This document shows positions 1 through 7,773 of a stretch of 64,000 nt of DNA, in pieces. Numbering within the stretch: the stretch's first letter is position 1; each line of letters begins with the position of its first letter. A model generated the notes under the pieces. The model searched no databases, was not told the origin of the DNA, and saw only the letters and a program-made list of their open reading frames with translations. The translations under genes and the position numbers were made by a program. Source of the stretch: Halobaculum saliterrae (GTDB taxonomy: Archaea > Halobacteriota > Halobacteria > Halobacteriales > Haloferacaceae); NCBI RefSeq assembly GCF_009831625.1, contig NZ_WUUS01000002.1, forward strand, positions 390,225-454,224, read 5' to 3'.

Positions 1-473
1 CGGTGCAGTTCGCCGGCCATCCGGTCGCAGGTGTCGCGAACGGCGTCGAGCACGCGGTCGCGTTCGGCGACCGCCGTCTCCGTCGTCCTCGCATCCGGGA
101 ACTCCGTGGACACGTCGTCGAGGACGCCCTCCAGCGAGGCGACGTAGTCGTTGAAGCCGCGAACGAACGCGTCGTAGTCCGCGAGCGCCGTCGCCAAGGG
201 TTCGGGCTCCGGGTCGCGCTTCGTCGAGATCACGTACACGTCCGCGCCGCTCTTCGGCGAGAACAGGAGATACTCCAAGTCGCCGCCCTCGTATTTCACC
301 GTCCACGTGCCGCGGTCGGTGTCGACGTCCCGGCTGCCGTAGTCGCCGCCCTGCAGCAGCGCCAGTTGGTAGGCAATCTGCCCTGCGTGCTCGCGGACCG
401 CCTCGACTATCTCGTCGCGTCGGTCGGCGACCGCGTCCGCATCGGCGGGGTCGACCGGAGGCCAGTCAGTCAC
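1..473 (-). CDS. Conserved haloarchaeal hypothetical protein, C-terminus cut by window edge
   Basis: The reading frame starts at a GTG (471-473) and runs off the left edge of the window, so only about 157 N-terminal residues are visible. The protein begins VTDWPPVDPADADAV and is acidic. An N-terminal helical stretch (EIVEAVREHAGQIAYQLALL) is followed by a beta-rich part with a WTVKYEGGDLEYLLFSP segment and a further helical region. I see no catalytic motif and do not recognise the family. The high-GC acidic composition and codon bias match the neighbours, so it is probably a genuine gene. The plus-strand frame over the same bases is a shadow. Confidence 0.7.
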   Translation of the reverse strand, partial: MTDWPPVDPADADAVADRRDEIVEAVREHAGQIAYQLALLQGGDYGSRDVDTDRGTWTVKYEGGDLEYLLFSPKSGADVYVISTKRDPEPEPLATALADYDAFVRGFNDYVASLEGVLDDVSTEFPDARTTETAVAERDRVLDAVRDTCDRMAGELH

Positions 474-561
474 GGCTGTAGGTGACGCTGGCGAGGCATA
501 ACCACGCCGGTGTGGGTCGCCGGAACGGCGGTCCCGATCGGCGGTTCTCGTCCCGGCCGGA

Positions 562-789
562 TCAGCTGTGCGTGAAGATGTACGCCTGTCCGTCGTCGAC
601 GCCGACGCAGAGGTCCAACTGCTTCGAGAGATCCAGGCTCGTGGGATTCTGCTTGCAGACGACGAGGTCGTCGAACGGGTCGCCGCAGGCGGGACACGCG
701 ACCGCAACGGTGTTCTGGTACGACTTGATCGCGGCGTTGTCCTCACGCTTGGTCAGCGACGTGAGCAGTTCCTCCGTGTCGATGTCCAT
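562..789 (-). CDS. Small haloarchaeal zinc-finger-type protein
   Basis: This 75-residue protein starts at ATG 787-789 (MDIDTEELLTSLTKRED); an upstream in-frame start would add seven residues but lacks the conserved look. A CPACGDPFDDLVVCK segment places a CxxC and a further Cys as a likely partial zinc ribbon. The sequence strongly resembles a small family found throughout haloarchaea that some annotations call 'flagella cluster protein'. I cannot support a flagellar role here, because no archaellum genes lie nearby. It stands alone between two genes on the same strand. Function unknown. Confidence 0.75.
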   Translation of the reverse strand: MDIDTEELLTSLTKREDNAAIKSYQNTVAVACPACGDPFDDLVVCKQNPTSLDLSKQLDLCVGVDDGQAYIFTHS

Positions 790-869
790 GCGAGTCGATA
801 CGAGCCCCACCTAATCAATCATCAGGACCGGACAGTCCGCAGGCACCGTTGCGCGCTCGATCGAGCGGC

Positions 870-1793
870 TCACACTCGCTCGATCACCGTCTCCGCGAAC
901 CGCGTCAGCTCCGCCTCGGGGTCGTCGCCGCCGGCGGGCGAGACGAGGACGTGGTCGACGCCCATCTCGTCGAGCCCGCGGAAGTACTCGACGAACCACT
1001 CCGCGCCGGCACAATAGCCGAGGTGACGCTGTTCAGGGTCCATTTCGGGATCGTCTGCGAGTTCGGTCCGAACCGCCATCGCGTACGGCTTGCCGCCGGC
1101 GGCCGCTCGCCAGTCGTCGAGGTACGACTCCAGCGTCGACTCCGGGAGGTGATAGAAGAACCAACCGTCGCCGCGGTCCGCGATCCACTCGATCGACTGC
1201 CGTGCGAATCCGGTCGGGAGCATCGGGATCGACTCGCCGACGGGCTTCGGGACCACGTCGAGGTCGCCGTCGAGTTCTCCCCACGAGCCGTCGACCTCCG
1301 GGAAGTCGTCGCTCCAGACCGTCCGCAGGAGGTCGATCGACTCGCGAAACCGCTCGCCGCGCTCGTCGATGTCGACGCCGAACGCCGGGAACTCCGGGTC
1401 GCGGTCGCCGGTAGCGACGCCCAGCACCAGCCGCCCGTCGGAGAGGTGGTCCACCGTCGCGGCGCTCTTGGCGACGTGCAGCGGGTGTCGCAGCGGGAGC
1501 ACGACGCTCGCGGTACCGATCGCGATCTCGTCGGTGTGGGCGGCGACGTGGCCGAGCCACGGCCACGTGTCGTACGTCTGGCCCGCGTCGCCGAACCGCG
1601 GCCAGTACAGCGGCACGTCGCGTGCCCACAGCCCGTCGAACCCGACCGACTCGGCGTGGGCAGCCAGCGTCATCTCCTCGTGAACGGAGGGGCGCGACTC
1701 GCGAGCGTCAGTCAGGGGGAATCCTGTTCCGAACGTCAGATCGTCGCTGGCGAACAGACGGCCGTACCCGGGATGTTCACTCCAGTCTGTCAC
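870..1793 (-). CDS. Luciferase-like (LLM class) flavin-dependent oxidoreductase
   Basis: The 307-residue protein has the layout of bacterial-luciferase-like monooxygenases, F420 or FMN dependent. An N-terminal strand-helix (residues 40-60, VGFDGLWARDVPLYWPRFGD) is followed by LGHVAAHTDEIAIGTASVVLPLRHPLHVAKSAATVDHLSDGRLVLGVATGD, the most conserved block of the family. A GRD-type segment and PMLPTGFARQSIEWIADRGDGWFFY follow. It would be cytoplasmic, with an unknown substrate. Length is normal for the family. The ATG start is preceded directly by the gap that leads into the 1929 element, so its promoter lies within 1794-1928. Confidence 0.85.
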   Translation of the reverse strand: MTDWSEHPGYGRLFASDDLTFGTGFPLTDARESRPSVHEEMTLAAHAESVGFDGLWARDVPLYWPRFGDAGQTYDTWPWLGHVAAHTDEIAIGTASVVLPLRHPLHVAKSAATVDHLSDGRLVLGVATGDRDPEFPAFGVDIDERGERFRESIDLLRTVWSDDFPEVDGSWGELDGDLDVVPKPVGESIPMLPTGFARQSIEWIADRGDGWFFYHLPESTLESYLDDWRAAAGGKPYAMAVRTELADDPEMDPEQRHLGYCAGAEWFVEYFRGLDEMGVDHVLVSPAGGDDPEAELTRFAETVIERV

Positions 1794-1928
1794 GCTCCAC
1801 CGTCCGCTCCCGGGGCGTTTGGGGTTGGTGGTCCCGGACCCGGCGGAATGGGAACCGCATCCGAGGTGCCGGAAACCGAGCGACGATCGCCGGGACCCCG
1901 ATCATGTCCCTCACCGCTCCGTCCTCGT

Positions 1929-1977
1929 GGCTCTGTTGAAATCATATTGGTCCGACACGATTCCCGCTGAAACAGCC
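1929..1977 (+). repeat. Left terminal inverted repeat of the vapBC element
   Basis: The outermost 28 bases match the right end at 22 positions, including an uninterrupted GCTCTGT, GAAATC and CGAC. The inner 21 bases match at 14 positions, including GCTGAA and GCC. Bases 1978-2190, between this repeat and vapC, are AT-rich and hold no gene I can support. Confidence 0.6.
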
Positions 1978-2190
1978 CTTAGTTAGAGATGACTCACTTA
2001 TTGACCCAAACCGCCAACCCACCGAGATAGTATCAGAAACTCGGCAGAAAAATATAGAGGACGGATGTAGTAGCCTACTATCCTTCGTTTCAGTGGTAAG
2101 CAAGTGGCCTGGCCGATAGGAAGGGTCTGACTTTCTATCAGAAATTTCAGACGAGAACCTGTGAAAGAGAATTCTAACCGTGGCGCTGAT

Positions 2191-2595
2191 TCAGTACGTA
2201 ATGACTTCTAATCCGTCGACGCCATAGAAATCAGTGTCATTCGAAATAACGGGTTCATCCAGTAGAAGCCCATGTGCGGCGACAACGGAATCTGCCCCGT
2301 CGAGTTTCGCTGCTGAATCGGACTTGATGTGATTCCCATTCAACTCACCCGCCCGGCGAGCTACTTGAGGGGTCAGATCCAACTTGGATCGACTCGCAAT
2401 AAGTCGATCGTAGAGCATCCGCAGCTGCTCGGCCGTTTCGGGGTCAGCTGCGTTCCCGATTCCAGTATACGCCTCCCAGATGACAGCGGTTGGGATTCGG
2501 ATCGGCTTCTCCTGTTCTTCAAGTTCTAGTGCTTTCATTCTCGCGTTCTCGTTCCGATCAACGAGTGCCCCGAGATACTGTGTATCCAGAATCAT
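2191..2595 (-). CDS. vapC: VapC-type PIN-domain ribonuclease toxin
   Basis: The 134-residue protein carries the PIN-domain acidic set: Asp4 in MILDTQYL, a Glu in AVIWEAYTG (about residue 41), and the DGADSVVAAHGLLLDEPVISNDTDF segment, whose Asp residues complete the metal site. PIN toxins cleave RNA (tRNA or rRNA in characterised members); the target here cannot be inferred. Its ATG overlaps the vapB stop by four bases (ATGA at 2592-2595), the usual translational coupling of antitoxin and toxin. It lies inside the inverted-repeat-bounded element 1929-3048, which suggests it was acquired as cargo. Confidence 0.88.
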   Translation of the reverse strand: MILDTQYLGALVDRNENARMKALELEEQEKPIRIPTAVIWEAYTGIGNAADPETAEQLRMLYDRLIASRSKLDLTPQVARRAGELNGNHIKSDSAAKLDGADSVVAAHGLLLDEPVISNDTDFYGVDGLEVITY

Positions 2596-2807
2596 TCGTG
2601 CGTGGGTGACGTCGCACCCACGGCTCCGTCTGTCGCCTCCTCGACACTGAAATTCAGGTCAAGTTCGGCAGCGTCGTCCGCAAAGTCTGTAAGAGAGTAT
2701 CCGCCAACGAGCCGGTCAAGCGTCTCGGAGAGGGTTTCTCCCTCCTTATTCTCGCTTTTCACCCGTGCGTAAAGGTCCTCGCTGATCCGGATCTGTTTCG
2801 TTCCCAT
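2592..2807 (-). CDS. vapB: VapB-type antitoxin
   Basis: The 71-residue protein starting at ATG 2805-2807 (MGTKQIRISEDLYARVKSEN) has a ribbon-helix-helix-like N-terminus: a short strand KQIRISE followed by two helices ending near LDRLVGGYSL. The acidic C-terminal tail (about residues 45-71) would wrap the toxin. An in-frame start ten codons upstream exists, but the MGTKQIRIS start is the conserved form in haloarchaea. It is the first gene of the vapBC pair and by family rule should repress its own promoter, which would lie in 2808-2900. Confidence 0.82.
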   Translation of the reverse strand: MGTKQIRISEDLYARVKSENKEGETLSETLDRLVGGYSLTDFADDAAELDLNFSVEEATDGAVGATSPTHE

Positions 2808-2999
2808 ATACGCCCGTTGACGCCGTTGACAGTTCAACCTACCGCCACGCGTTAGAGCTGGCTTCTGTATCGACCGATTCAGCCGTCTATCTCAAAACGT
2901 GAAGCCCGTGGCCGAGACGCACCCTGAATGCAGCAGATTCGCGTGAAATCAACAAAATCTGTCAAAATCTACGGCGATACATTCGCTGTTCTGTCAACC

Positions 3000-3048
3000 G
3001 GCAGGTTCAGCAGGACAGTTGTCGAACTATTAGGATTTCTACAGAGCT
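3000..3048 (-). repeat. Right terminal inverted repeat of the vapBC element
   Basis: This is the inverted partner of 1929-1977. It ends eight bases before the stop codon of the neighbouring EEP-family gene (3056-3058), so the insertion lies just downstream of that gene and did not break it. The interior between vapB and this repeat (2808-2999) is AT-rich and without a supported gene. Confidence 0.6.
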
Positions 3049-3055
3049 GTCCCCG

Positions 3056-4195
3056 TTACGTCGCCTCGAACGTCGCCACGATCCCGGCGTGATCCGAGGG
3101 CCACACTGAGCCGCTCCGGCCGTCGCTGTCACCGTTGCTGTCGCCGTCGACCCGGACGCGGTCGGTTCGCCTGTGGTTCACCCGGCTGACGTCCGTGGCC
3201 CGAAGGTCGCCCCGTCGGAGGACCGCGTCGATCCGTCTGCTCAACTGCGACCGATCGTTGCGGAGGTCCGGCGACTGGCAGCACGTGTTGCCCTTCGCTT
3301 GGGGATTGACCCGGTCATAAGAATCGGTGAAGCTGTCGGTGAGCATGTCGTACGCGGCGGGCTCGTACCCCGGGCCGCTGTTGAGGTCACCACAAAGGAC
3401 GACGGGGTTCGATCCCCGGAGACCGTCGAGCAGCTCGCGCGCCTGCACGACGCGGAGGAACGACGACACCGACTCCAGATGCGTCGAGACCGCTGTGAAC
3501 TCGGCCCCGTCCGTCGCGACATCGGCCCGCGCGTATCCCCGGCGGAGTGCGACCTCCTGCTCGGTGCCCGGAACCGTCAGCGAGAGGTCCATATCGTAGG
3601 ACTTCGTGACGACGTCGTTCACGTCGACGCCGGCCCGCACGAGGAGCGCGTTCCTGTCGGTGACGCGCAGGTCGACCGACCCGTCGTTGGTCTCAGCGGG
3701 GAGTTCCGCGTCGGAGGTGGCCGTCACCGCCGCGCGATCGTATCGGAGGCCTCGCGCCTCCAGCGCCCGCTCGACTTCCGCGAGGAGGTCGACGACCTCG
3801 GTGGAGGCGCGGTCCCCACCAGTCGACGCGAAGTCACCCGGCTCCTGTTTCCTGAACAGCGACGCCTCCTGCAGCGCGACCACGTCGGCGTCCGTTGCCG
3901 CCACCGCCGCGGCGACGGCGTCCGCCCGCGCCCGGTACTCCGCGGGCTCGATCTCGGTCAGGAACTGGCCGACGATACGGCGAAGCTGCCGATACGAGGA
4001 CGCACCGAGCAGCCTCGAGTAGTCGAGTCCGAGATAGACGTTCTGTGTCAGCACAGTCGTTTGCGGTGGCGTCGCCGCCCGGCCTACCGGCAGACCGCTC
4101 CCCGCGACGGCGGCCCCTACCGCTCCCGTCAGTCCCTGGAGGACGGCCCGACGGGTCGACCCCGGGTCCGGTTCGCTTGACTCGTATGGACTCAC
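3056..4195 (-). CDS. Exported endonuclease/exonuclease/phosphatase (EEP) family protein, Tat signal
   Basis: The 379-residue protein starts with a twin-arginine signal (STRRAVLQGLTGAVGAAVAG, residues 13-32), so it is probably exported folded. The EEP fold motifs are all present: TQNVYLGLDY near residue 50, DVVALQE (metal-binding Glu) near 105, STHLESV (His), CGDLNSGPG (Asp/Asn) near 270, and PSDHAGIVATF (catalytic Asp-His) at the C-terminus. Family members hydrolyse phosphodiesters in nucleic acids, phospholipids or inositol phosphates; the substrate cannot be chosen from sequence. An extracellular nuclease or phosphodiesterase scavenging phosphate is plausible. Confidence 0.85.
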   Translation of the reverse strand: MSPYESSEPDPGSTRRAVLQGLTGAVGAAVAGSGLPVGRAATPPQTTVLTQNVYLGLDYSRLLGASSYRQLRRIVGQFLTEIEPAEYRARADAVAAAVAATDADVVALQEASLFRKQEPGDFASTGGDRASTEVVDLLAEVERALEARGLRYDRAAVTATSDAELPAETNDGSVDLRVTDRNALLVRAGVDVNDVVTKSYDMDLSLTVPGTEQEVALRRGYARADVATDGAEFTAVSTHLESVSSFLRVVQARELLDGLRGSNPVVLCGDLNSGPGYEPAAYDMLTDSFTDSYDRVNPQAKGNTCCQSPDLRNDRSQLSRRIDAVLRRGDLRATDVSRVNHRRTDRVRVDGDSNGDSDGRSGSVWPSDHAGIVATFEAT

Positions 4196-4459
4196 ACCGG
4201 TCGCTCGAACCTGAGTCGCTTCGTTATACGGAGAGAATTTGTCCGTAGTGGATCGGTATCATCGGCAATGTAGAGAGTCGAGTTCCGTTGTGAGTGTCGC
4301 GGGGGGGTCGGTCTTTCGGCGGGTGATGGGTCGACCGCGTGTACGAGAGTACAGACTGGGTATGGTCGACGATTGGCTCTGCCGAGGGCCGACGACGGAG
4401 AACTCGGTGACTCCCGGTCGACGTACAAACGTCAAGTGCCTCCCTCGCGGACACCCGGT

Positions 4460-4945
4460 ATGGCCGACGTGGACATCGACGACGTGGACAAGGCGATCCT
4501 GTACGCACTCCAGGAGGACGCTCGAAACATGTCGTCCGGAGACATCGCGGAGCGAACGGGTACCTCGGACAGTACTGTCCGCAAGCGTATCCAGCGTCTC
4601 CAGTCGGACGGCGTGATCAAGGGATACAGCGCAAGCGTCGACTATCAGAAATCGGGCTATCCGCTCCGAATGTTGCTCTACTGTACCGCGACGATCTCCG
4701 AACGTGGCGACCTGATCCCCGATATCCTCGGAATAGACGGCGTTGTATCGGTCCAGGAGCTGGTCACCGGTGAACAGAACCTCCTCGTGACTGTCGTCGG
4801 CGAGACGGACAGCGAGGTCACGCCCGTCGCACAGGAGCTGATCGATATGGGACTCACCGTCGCCGACGAGGTCCTCGTGCGAACCCACGAGACGACCCCG
4901 TTCGGCGAGTTCGACGCCACCGATCGGACGACGGACGACGCCTAG
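4460..4945 (+). CDS. Lrp/AsnC family transcriptional regulator
   Basis: The 161-residue protein starts at ATG 4460 (MADVDIDDVDKAILYALQEDARN), the standard first helix of Lrp/AsnC HTH domains; a longer upstream frame is non-conserved. The HTH spans about residues 8-60 (SSGDIAERTGTSDSTVRKRIQRLQSDGVIKGYSA). A RAM-like ligand-binding domain follows (LLYCTATISERGDLIPDILG, VQELVTGEQNLLVTVVGETD). Its last four bases overlap the convergent amidohydrolase stop. Such regulators often control adjacent amino-acid or nitrogen metabolism genes; the neighbouring amidohydrolase is a possible target, but the convergent layout does not prove it. Confidence 0.85.
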   Translation: MADVDIDDVDKAILYALQEDARNMSSGDIAERTGTSDSTVRKRIQRLQSDGVIKGYSASVDYQKSGYPLRMLLYCTATISERGDLIPDILGIDGVVSVQELVTGEQNLLVTVVGETDSEVTPVAQELIDMGLTVADEVLVRTHETTPFGEFDATDRTTDDA

Positions 4946-5958
4946 ACGACGACCCGCTCGACGTCCAGTTCGGTCGCGCGCCGGACGACCGCCTCGACCG
5001 GATCAACCGAGTCGGCCAGGTTGTCCGAATCCCCGTCGAGGACGATGAACGCGGCACGCCGGCCCGGGGCGATAACGCCACAGTCGAGTCCGGCGATCTC
5101 AGCGCCGGCCACGGTAGCCATCCGTAGCACTTCCCGGGCAGTCACGTCGAACCGTTTCGCTGTGTACGCCATTTCCCGAAACATCGACGGAGGGTTCAGC
5201 ATCACGTTGTCTGTCCCGAGCGCGACAGTCGTGTGATCGAGTAACTCCCGGATCGGTGGCGTTCCGACGTCGAGCACGGTGTTCGCTCTCGGGCAGACCG
5301 CGATCGGCACCGACCGTTCCTCGACCCGTTCGAGATGCTCCCGTTCCGCGTGCACCATGTGGACGAGGAGTTCCGGCTCCAGATCGAGCGCCGGGTGGAT
5401 GTCCGTCGCGTCGGGTTCGCCGGCATGGATGGCGAATGGGACGCCCCGCTCCCGGCAAGCCGCACGTTGGTCGGCGAAGTCGTTGTCGTTCGCCCCGGAC
5501 GCGCCGTATCCGTCGGCGACATCGAGCACGGAGCTATCGCCGCTGCCGAACACGAACGGGTCGATGTCCAGCGGCGTTGCGGCCTCGCGAAGCGCGCGGG
5601 CTCCGGGCGTCCCCGACTCGCGGAAGTCGAGACAGGAGACCGTCCCGGTTCGCTGCATGAATCGGAGCGTCCGGCGCATCGCCGTCACGAGCTCGGACCG
5701 ATCGGCCGCGTCCAGTCGTCGGTGTTTCAGGCTCCCCGGCGGCGCCACGGCCTCCTCGAGCCCGAGGCCGACGGCCGCTTCCTTCGCGACGGAATCGCCC
5801 AAGTGCGTGTGTGCGTTAACGAACGCCGGCAGTACGATGTCGGTCGACGTCGTTCCCGTCTCCTCGACGGACTCGATCCGCCCGTCCTCGACGACGACCC
5901 GTCCACGGACCGGTTCGAACGACCGCCCGGCGAGAACAGTCCCCGAGAGTTCCTCCAT
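4942..5958 (-). CDS. Amidohydrolase family protein (cytosine deaminase/chlorohydrolase-like)
   Basis: The 338-residue protein has the metal-dependent amidohydrolase pattern. VVVEDGRIESVEE comes from the split beta-sandwich; IVLPAFVNAHTHLGD (residues 41-55) gives the HxH metal ligands. FAIHAGE (about 178) supplies a His, HMVHA a second, and VALGTDNVMLNPPS the catalytic Asp. The ending APGRRAAFIVLDGDS is the usual sandwich return. The likely reaction is hydrolytic deamination of an amino-heterocycle, or a related ring opening; the substrate is not resolvable. It is cytoplasmic and overlaps the stop of the convergent Lrp gene by four bases. Confidence 0.82.
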   Translation of the reverse strand: MEELSGTVLAGRSFEPVRGRVVVEDGRIESVEETGTTSTDIVLPAFVNAHTHLGDSVAKEAAVGLGLEEAVAPPGSLKHRRLDAADRSELVTAMRRTLRFMQRTGTVSCLDFRESGTPGARALREAATPLDIDPFVFGSGDSSVLDVADGYGASGANDNDFADQRAACRERGVPFAIHAGEPDATDIHPALDLEPELLVHMVHAEREHLERVEERSVPIAVCPRANTVLDVGTPPIRELLDHTTVALGTDNVMLNPPSMFREMAYTAKRFDVTAREVLRMATVAGAEIAGLDCGVIAPGRRAAFIVLDGDSDNLADSVDPVEAVVRRATELDVERVVV

Positions 5959-6273
5959 GCCGATACACCCGAGTCGAATAACGATATGGGTTCCTGAATC
6001 AACAGCGCGAACGGTCCGGTAACCGCCTCGGGGTTCGAAGCGTCATGTCCGAGGGGTCGATGGAGAGTTCCCCGGACGGACGGTCGCGCCCGGACGGAGC
6101 TCTCCTGTGGTAGCCTCGGTAGCGAACGAAGAGTACCGCCCTCGAAACCATAATGTTCTATAATACAAGATATTCGAACGTTTTGTGAGTATAGAAGGGA
6201 TTATTAGGCAATCTGTTCTCATGGGGCGTAGAGACGAACGAGAACGGGATCCGGTCCCGTCTCGGTCGCTCGG
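5959..6273. promoter_or_regulatory. Divergent promoter region between amidohydrolase and dabB
   Basis: This 315-base gap separates two divergent genes. The half nearest dabB (6145-6225) is strikingly AT-rich for this genome, with CCATAATGTTCTATAATAC at 6149-6167 and ATTATTAGG at 6200-6208. These are good TATA/BRE candidates for dabB. I do not see a clear palindromic operator. No gene is visible. Confidence 0.4.
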
Positions 6274-7773
6274 ATGGATCAGACGATGTCAGGACGGAGT
6301 TCGAAACCGACGGTCGGAGCGCTGCCGGACACGACGGTGGAATCGCCGTTCGTGCCCGTTGTACTGACGTGGGTGGTGTGGTCGCTGTTCGCGGCCAGCG
6401 TCGCGCTTCTCATCGCTCGATCCCGGATCGGCGGACCGTGGGAGGTCCCCGGCGTGATCGCCGTCGACGGGCTGACCGTTCTGATGTGGGTGGTCGTGAC
6501 CTTCTTCAGCGGTATCGTCCACAGCTACTCCCGCCGGTACATGGCCGGCAGCGAACATGTGACGAAGTTCTTCGCCACGATGTTCGCCTTCACGGCGTCC
6601 GTCATGGCACTGGTCGCGGCCGACCACGTCGCCCTGTTCGGACTCCTCTGGCTGGCGATGGGGCTGGCAATGGCGACCCTCATCGGAACCGTCAGCGGCT
6701 GGAACCAAGCGCGGGCGGCCGCCGGCGTCGCGCGAAGGTACTTCCTCGCCAGCAGCGCGCTCCTCGGTGTCGCGCTGACGTCGCTGTGGTGGGCGACCGG
6801 GTCGACGACGATCTCCGGGATCGGTGCGGCCGCCGACACGCTCGGCGGCCCAGTGTGGCTCGTCGCCGCCGGCGCGCTCGTGATCGCGGCGATGATCCAG
6901 TCCGCCCTGATCCCGTTCCACGGCTGGCTGCTCTCCTCGATGACCGCACCGACCCCCGCGTCGGCGCTGATGCACGCCGGGTTCGTCAACGCCGGCGGCG
7001 TCCTGCTGACCCGCTTCGCCCCGGTCATCACGGTCGACTCCACGCTCATGCTCGCGGTGGTCGCCGTCGGCGCGGCCAGCGCGAGCGGCGGGAAGCTGCT
7101 GAAGTCGGTCCAGACGGACGTCAAGGGCAAACTCGGCTGTTCGACGGTCGGCCAGATGGGCTTCATGATACTGCAGGTCGGCCTCGGCTTCTTCGGGGCC
7201 GCGATCACCCACCTCGTCCTTCACGGGTTCTACAAGGCCTACCAGTTCCTCAGTTCGGGCGAACAGGTCGAACACACGAGCCCGAGTGAGACGACCGAGC
7301 ACACGATCGGCGGCATCACGGATGTCCGTGGCCTCGTCGTGGCGTTGCTGACTGGTCTCGGCGGCGGCGTGGTGTTCACGGTGGTGACCGGAAAGGGGGC
7401 AACCGTCGACAGCGGCCTCCTGTTGACGTTCTTCGTCGTCTTCACTACGCTGCACGCCGCTCGCAGCGCGGTTCAACACACCTCGCTTTCGCGGACGGCC
7501 CGCTACGGGGCCGTCCCGCTGGTCTTCTTCCCGGCCATCCTCGTCTACGCCGTCGTGTACGAGGGCGTCACGGGGCTTCTGGCGGTCGGCACGGCGACGA
7601 CCGAGTTGACCCTGCTCCACGGTGTCATCGCAGTCGGTTTCGTCGCCATCTACGTGGCCATCGAGACCGGCGTTCATGAACACAGCCAGCGTCTGTACGT
7701 GGCACTGCTGAACGCGACTCAACCGTCGTCGGCGACGGTCCTGACATCCACGGAGGAGTACAATGAGTACTGA
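6274..7773 (+). CDS. dabB: DabB: proton-conducting membrane subunit of inorganic carbon transporter
   Basis: This 499-residue polytopic membrane protein belongs to the NuoL/MrpA-like proton-conducting family. It has about 13 hydrophobic segments from residue 25 on. The typical SGIVHSYSRRYMAG (about residue 75), LIPFHGWLLSSMTAPTPASALMHAGFVNAGG (210-245) and LVLHGFYKAYQFLSSG (310-330) blocks carry the conserved channel Lys/His/Glu residues. It overlaps dabA by 11 bases (ATG at 7763, preceded by GGAGTACA), so the two are co-translated. In the characterised DAB system the proton flux through DabB drives CO2/bicarbonate capture by DabA. A stand-alone NuoL would be expected among other nuo genes; none are here. 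Confidence 0.9.
   Translation: MDQTMSGRSSKPTVGALPDTTVESPFVPVVLTWVVWSLFAASVALLIARSRIGGPWEVPGVIAVDGLTVLMWVVVTFFSGIVHSYSRRYMAGSEHVTKFFATMFAFTASVMALVAADHVALFGLLWLAMGLAMATLIGTVSGWNQARAAAGVARRYFLASSALLGVALTSLWWATGSTTISGIGAAADTLGGPVWLVAAGALVIAAMIQSALIPFHGWLLSSMTAPTPASALMHAGFVNAGGVLLTRFAPVITVDSTLMLAVVAVGAASASGGKLLKSVQTDVKGKLGCSTVGQMGFMILQVGLGFFGAAITHLVLHGFYKAYQFLSSGEQVEHTSPSETTEHTIGGITDVRGLVVALLTGLGGGVVFTVVTGKGATVDSGLLLTFFVVFTTLHAARSAVQHTSLSRTARYGAVPLVFFPAILVYAVVYEGVTGLLAVGTATTELTLLHGVIAVGFVAIYVAIETGVHEHSQRLYVALLNATQPSSATVLTSTEEYNEY

Larger units (their letters stand above)
1929..3048. mobile_element. Transposase-less element with ~49-base terminal inverted repeats carrying vapBC
   Basis: The ends at 1929-1977 and 3000-3048 are inverted repeats of each other, matching at 36 of 49 positions by my manual alignment. 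Outer ends read GGCTCTGTTGAAATC and AGCTCTGTAGAAATC. Immediately outside are GTCCTCGT (1921-1928) and GTCCCCGT (3049-3056), a 7-of-8 match that looks like an aged 8-base target duplication. Composition drops to AT-rich exactly at 1929. The GGCTCTGTTG-type end and an 8-base duplication are what IS6-family elements show. I see no transposase or remnant inside; the only genes are vapB and vapC. This is my inference from sequence alone. Confidence 0.6.
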
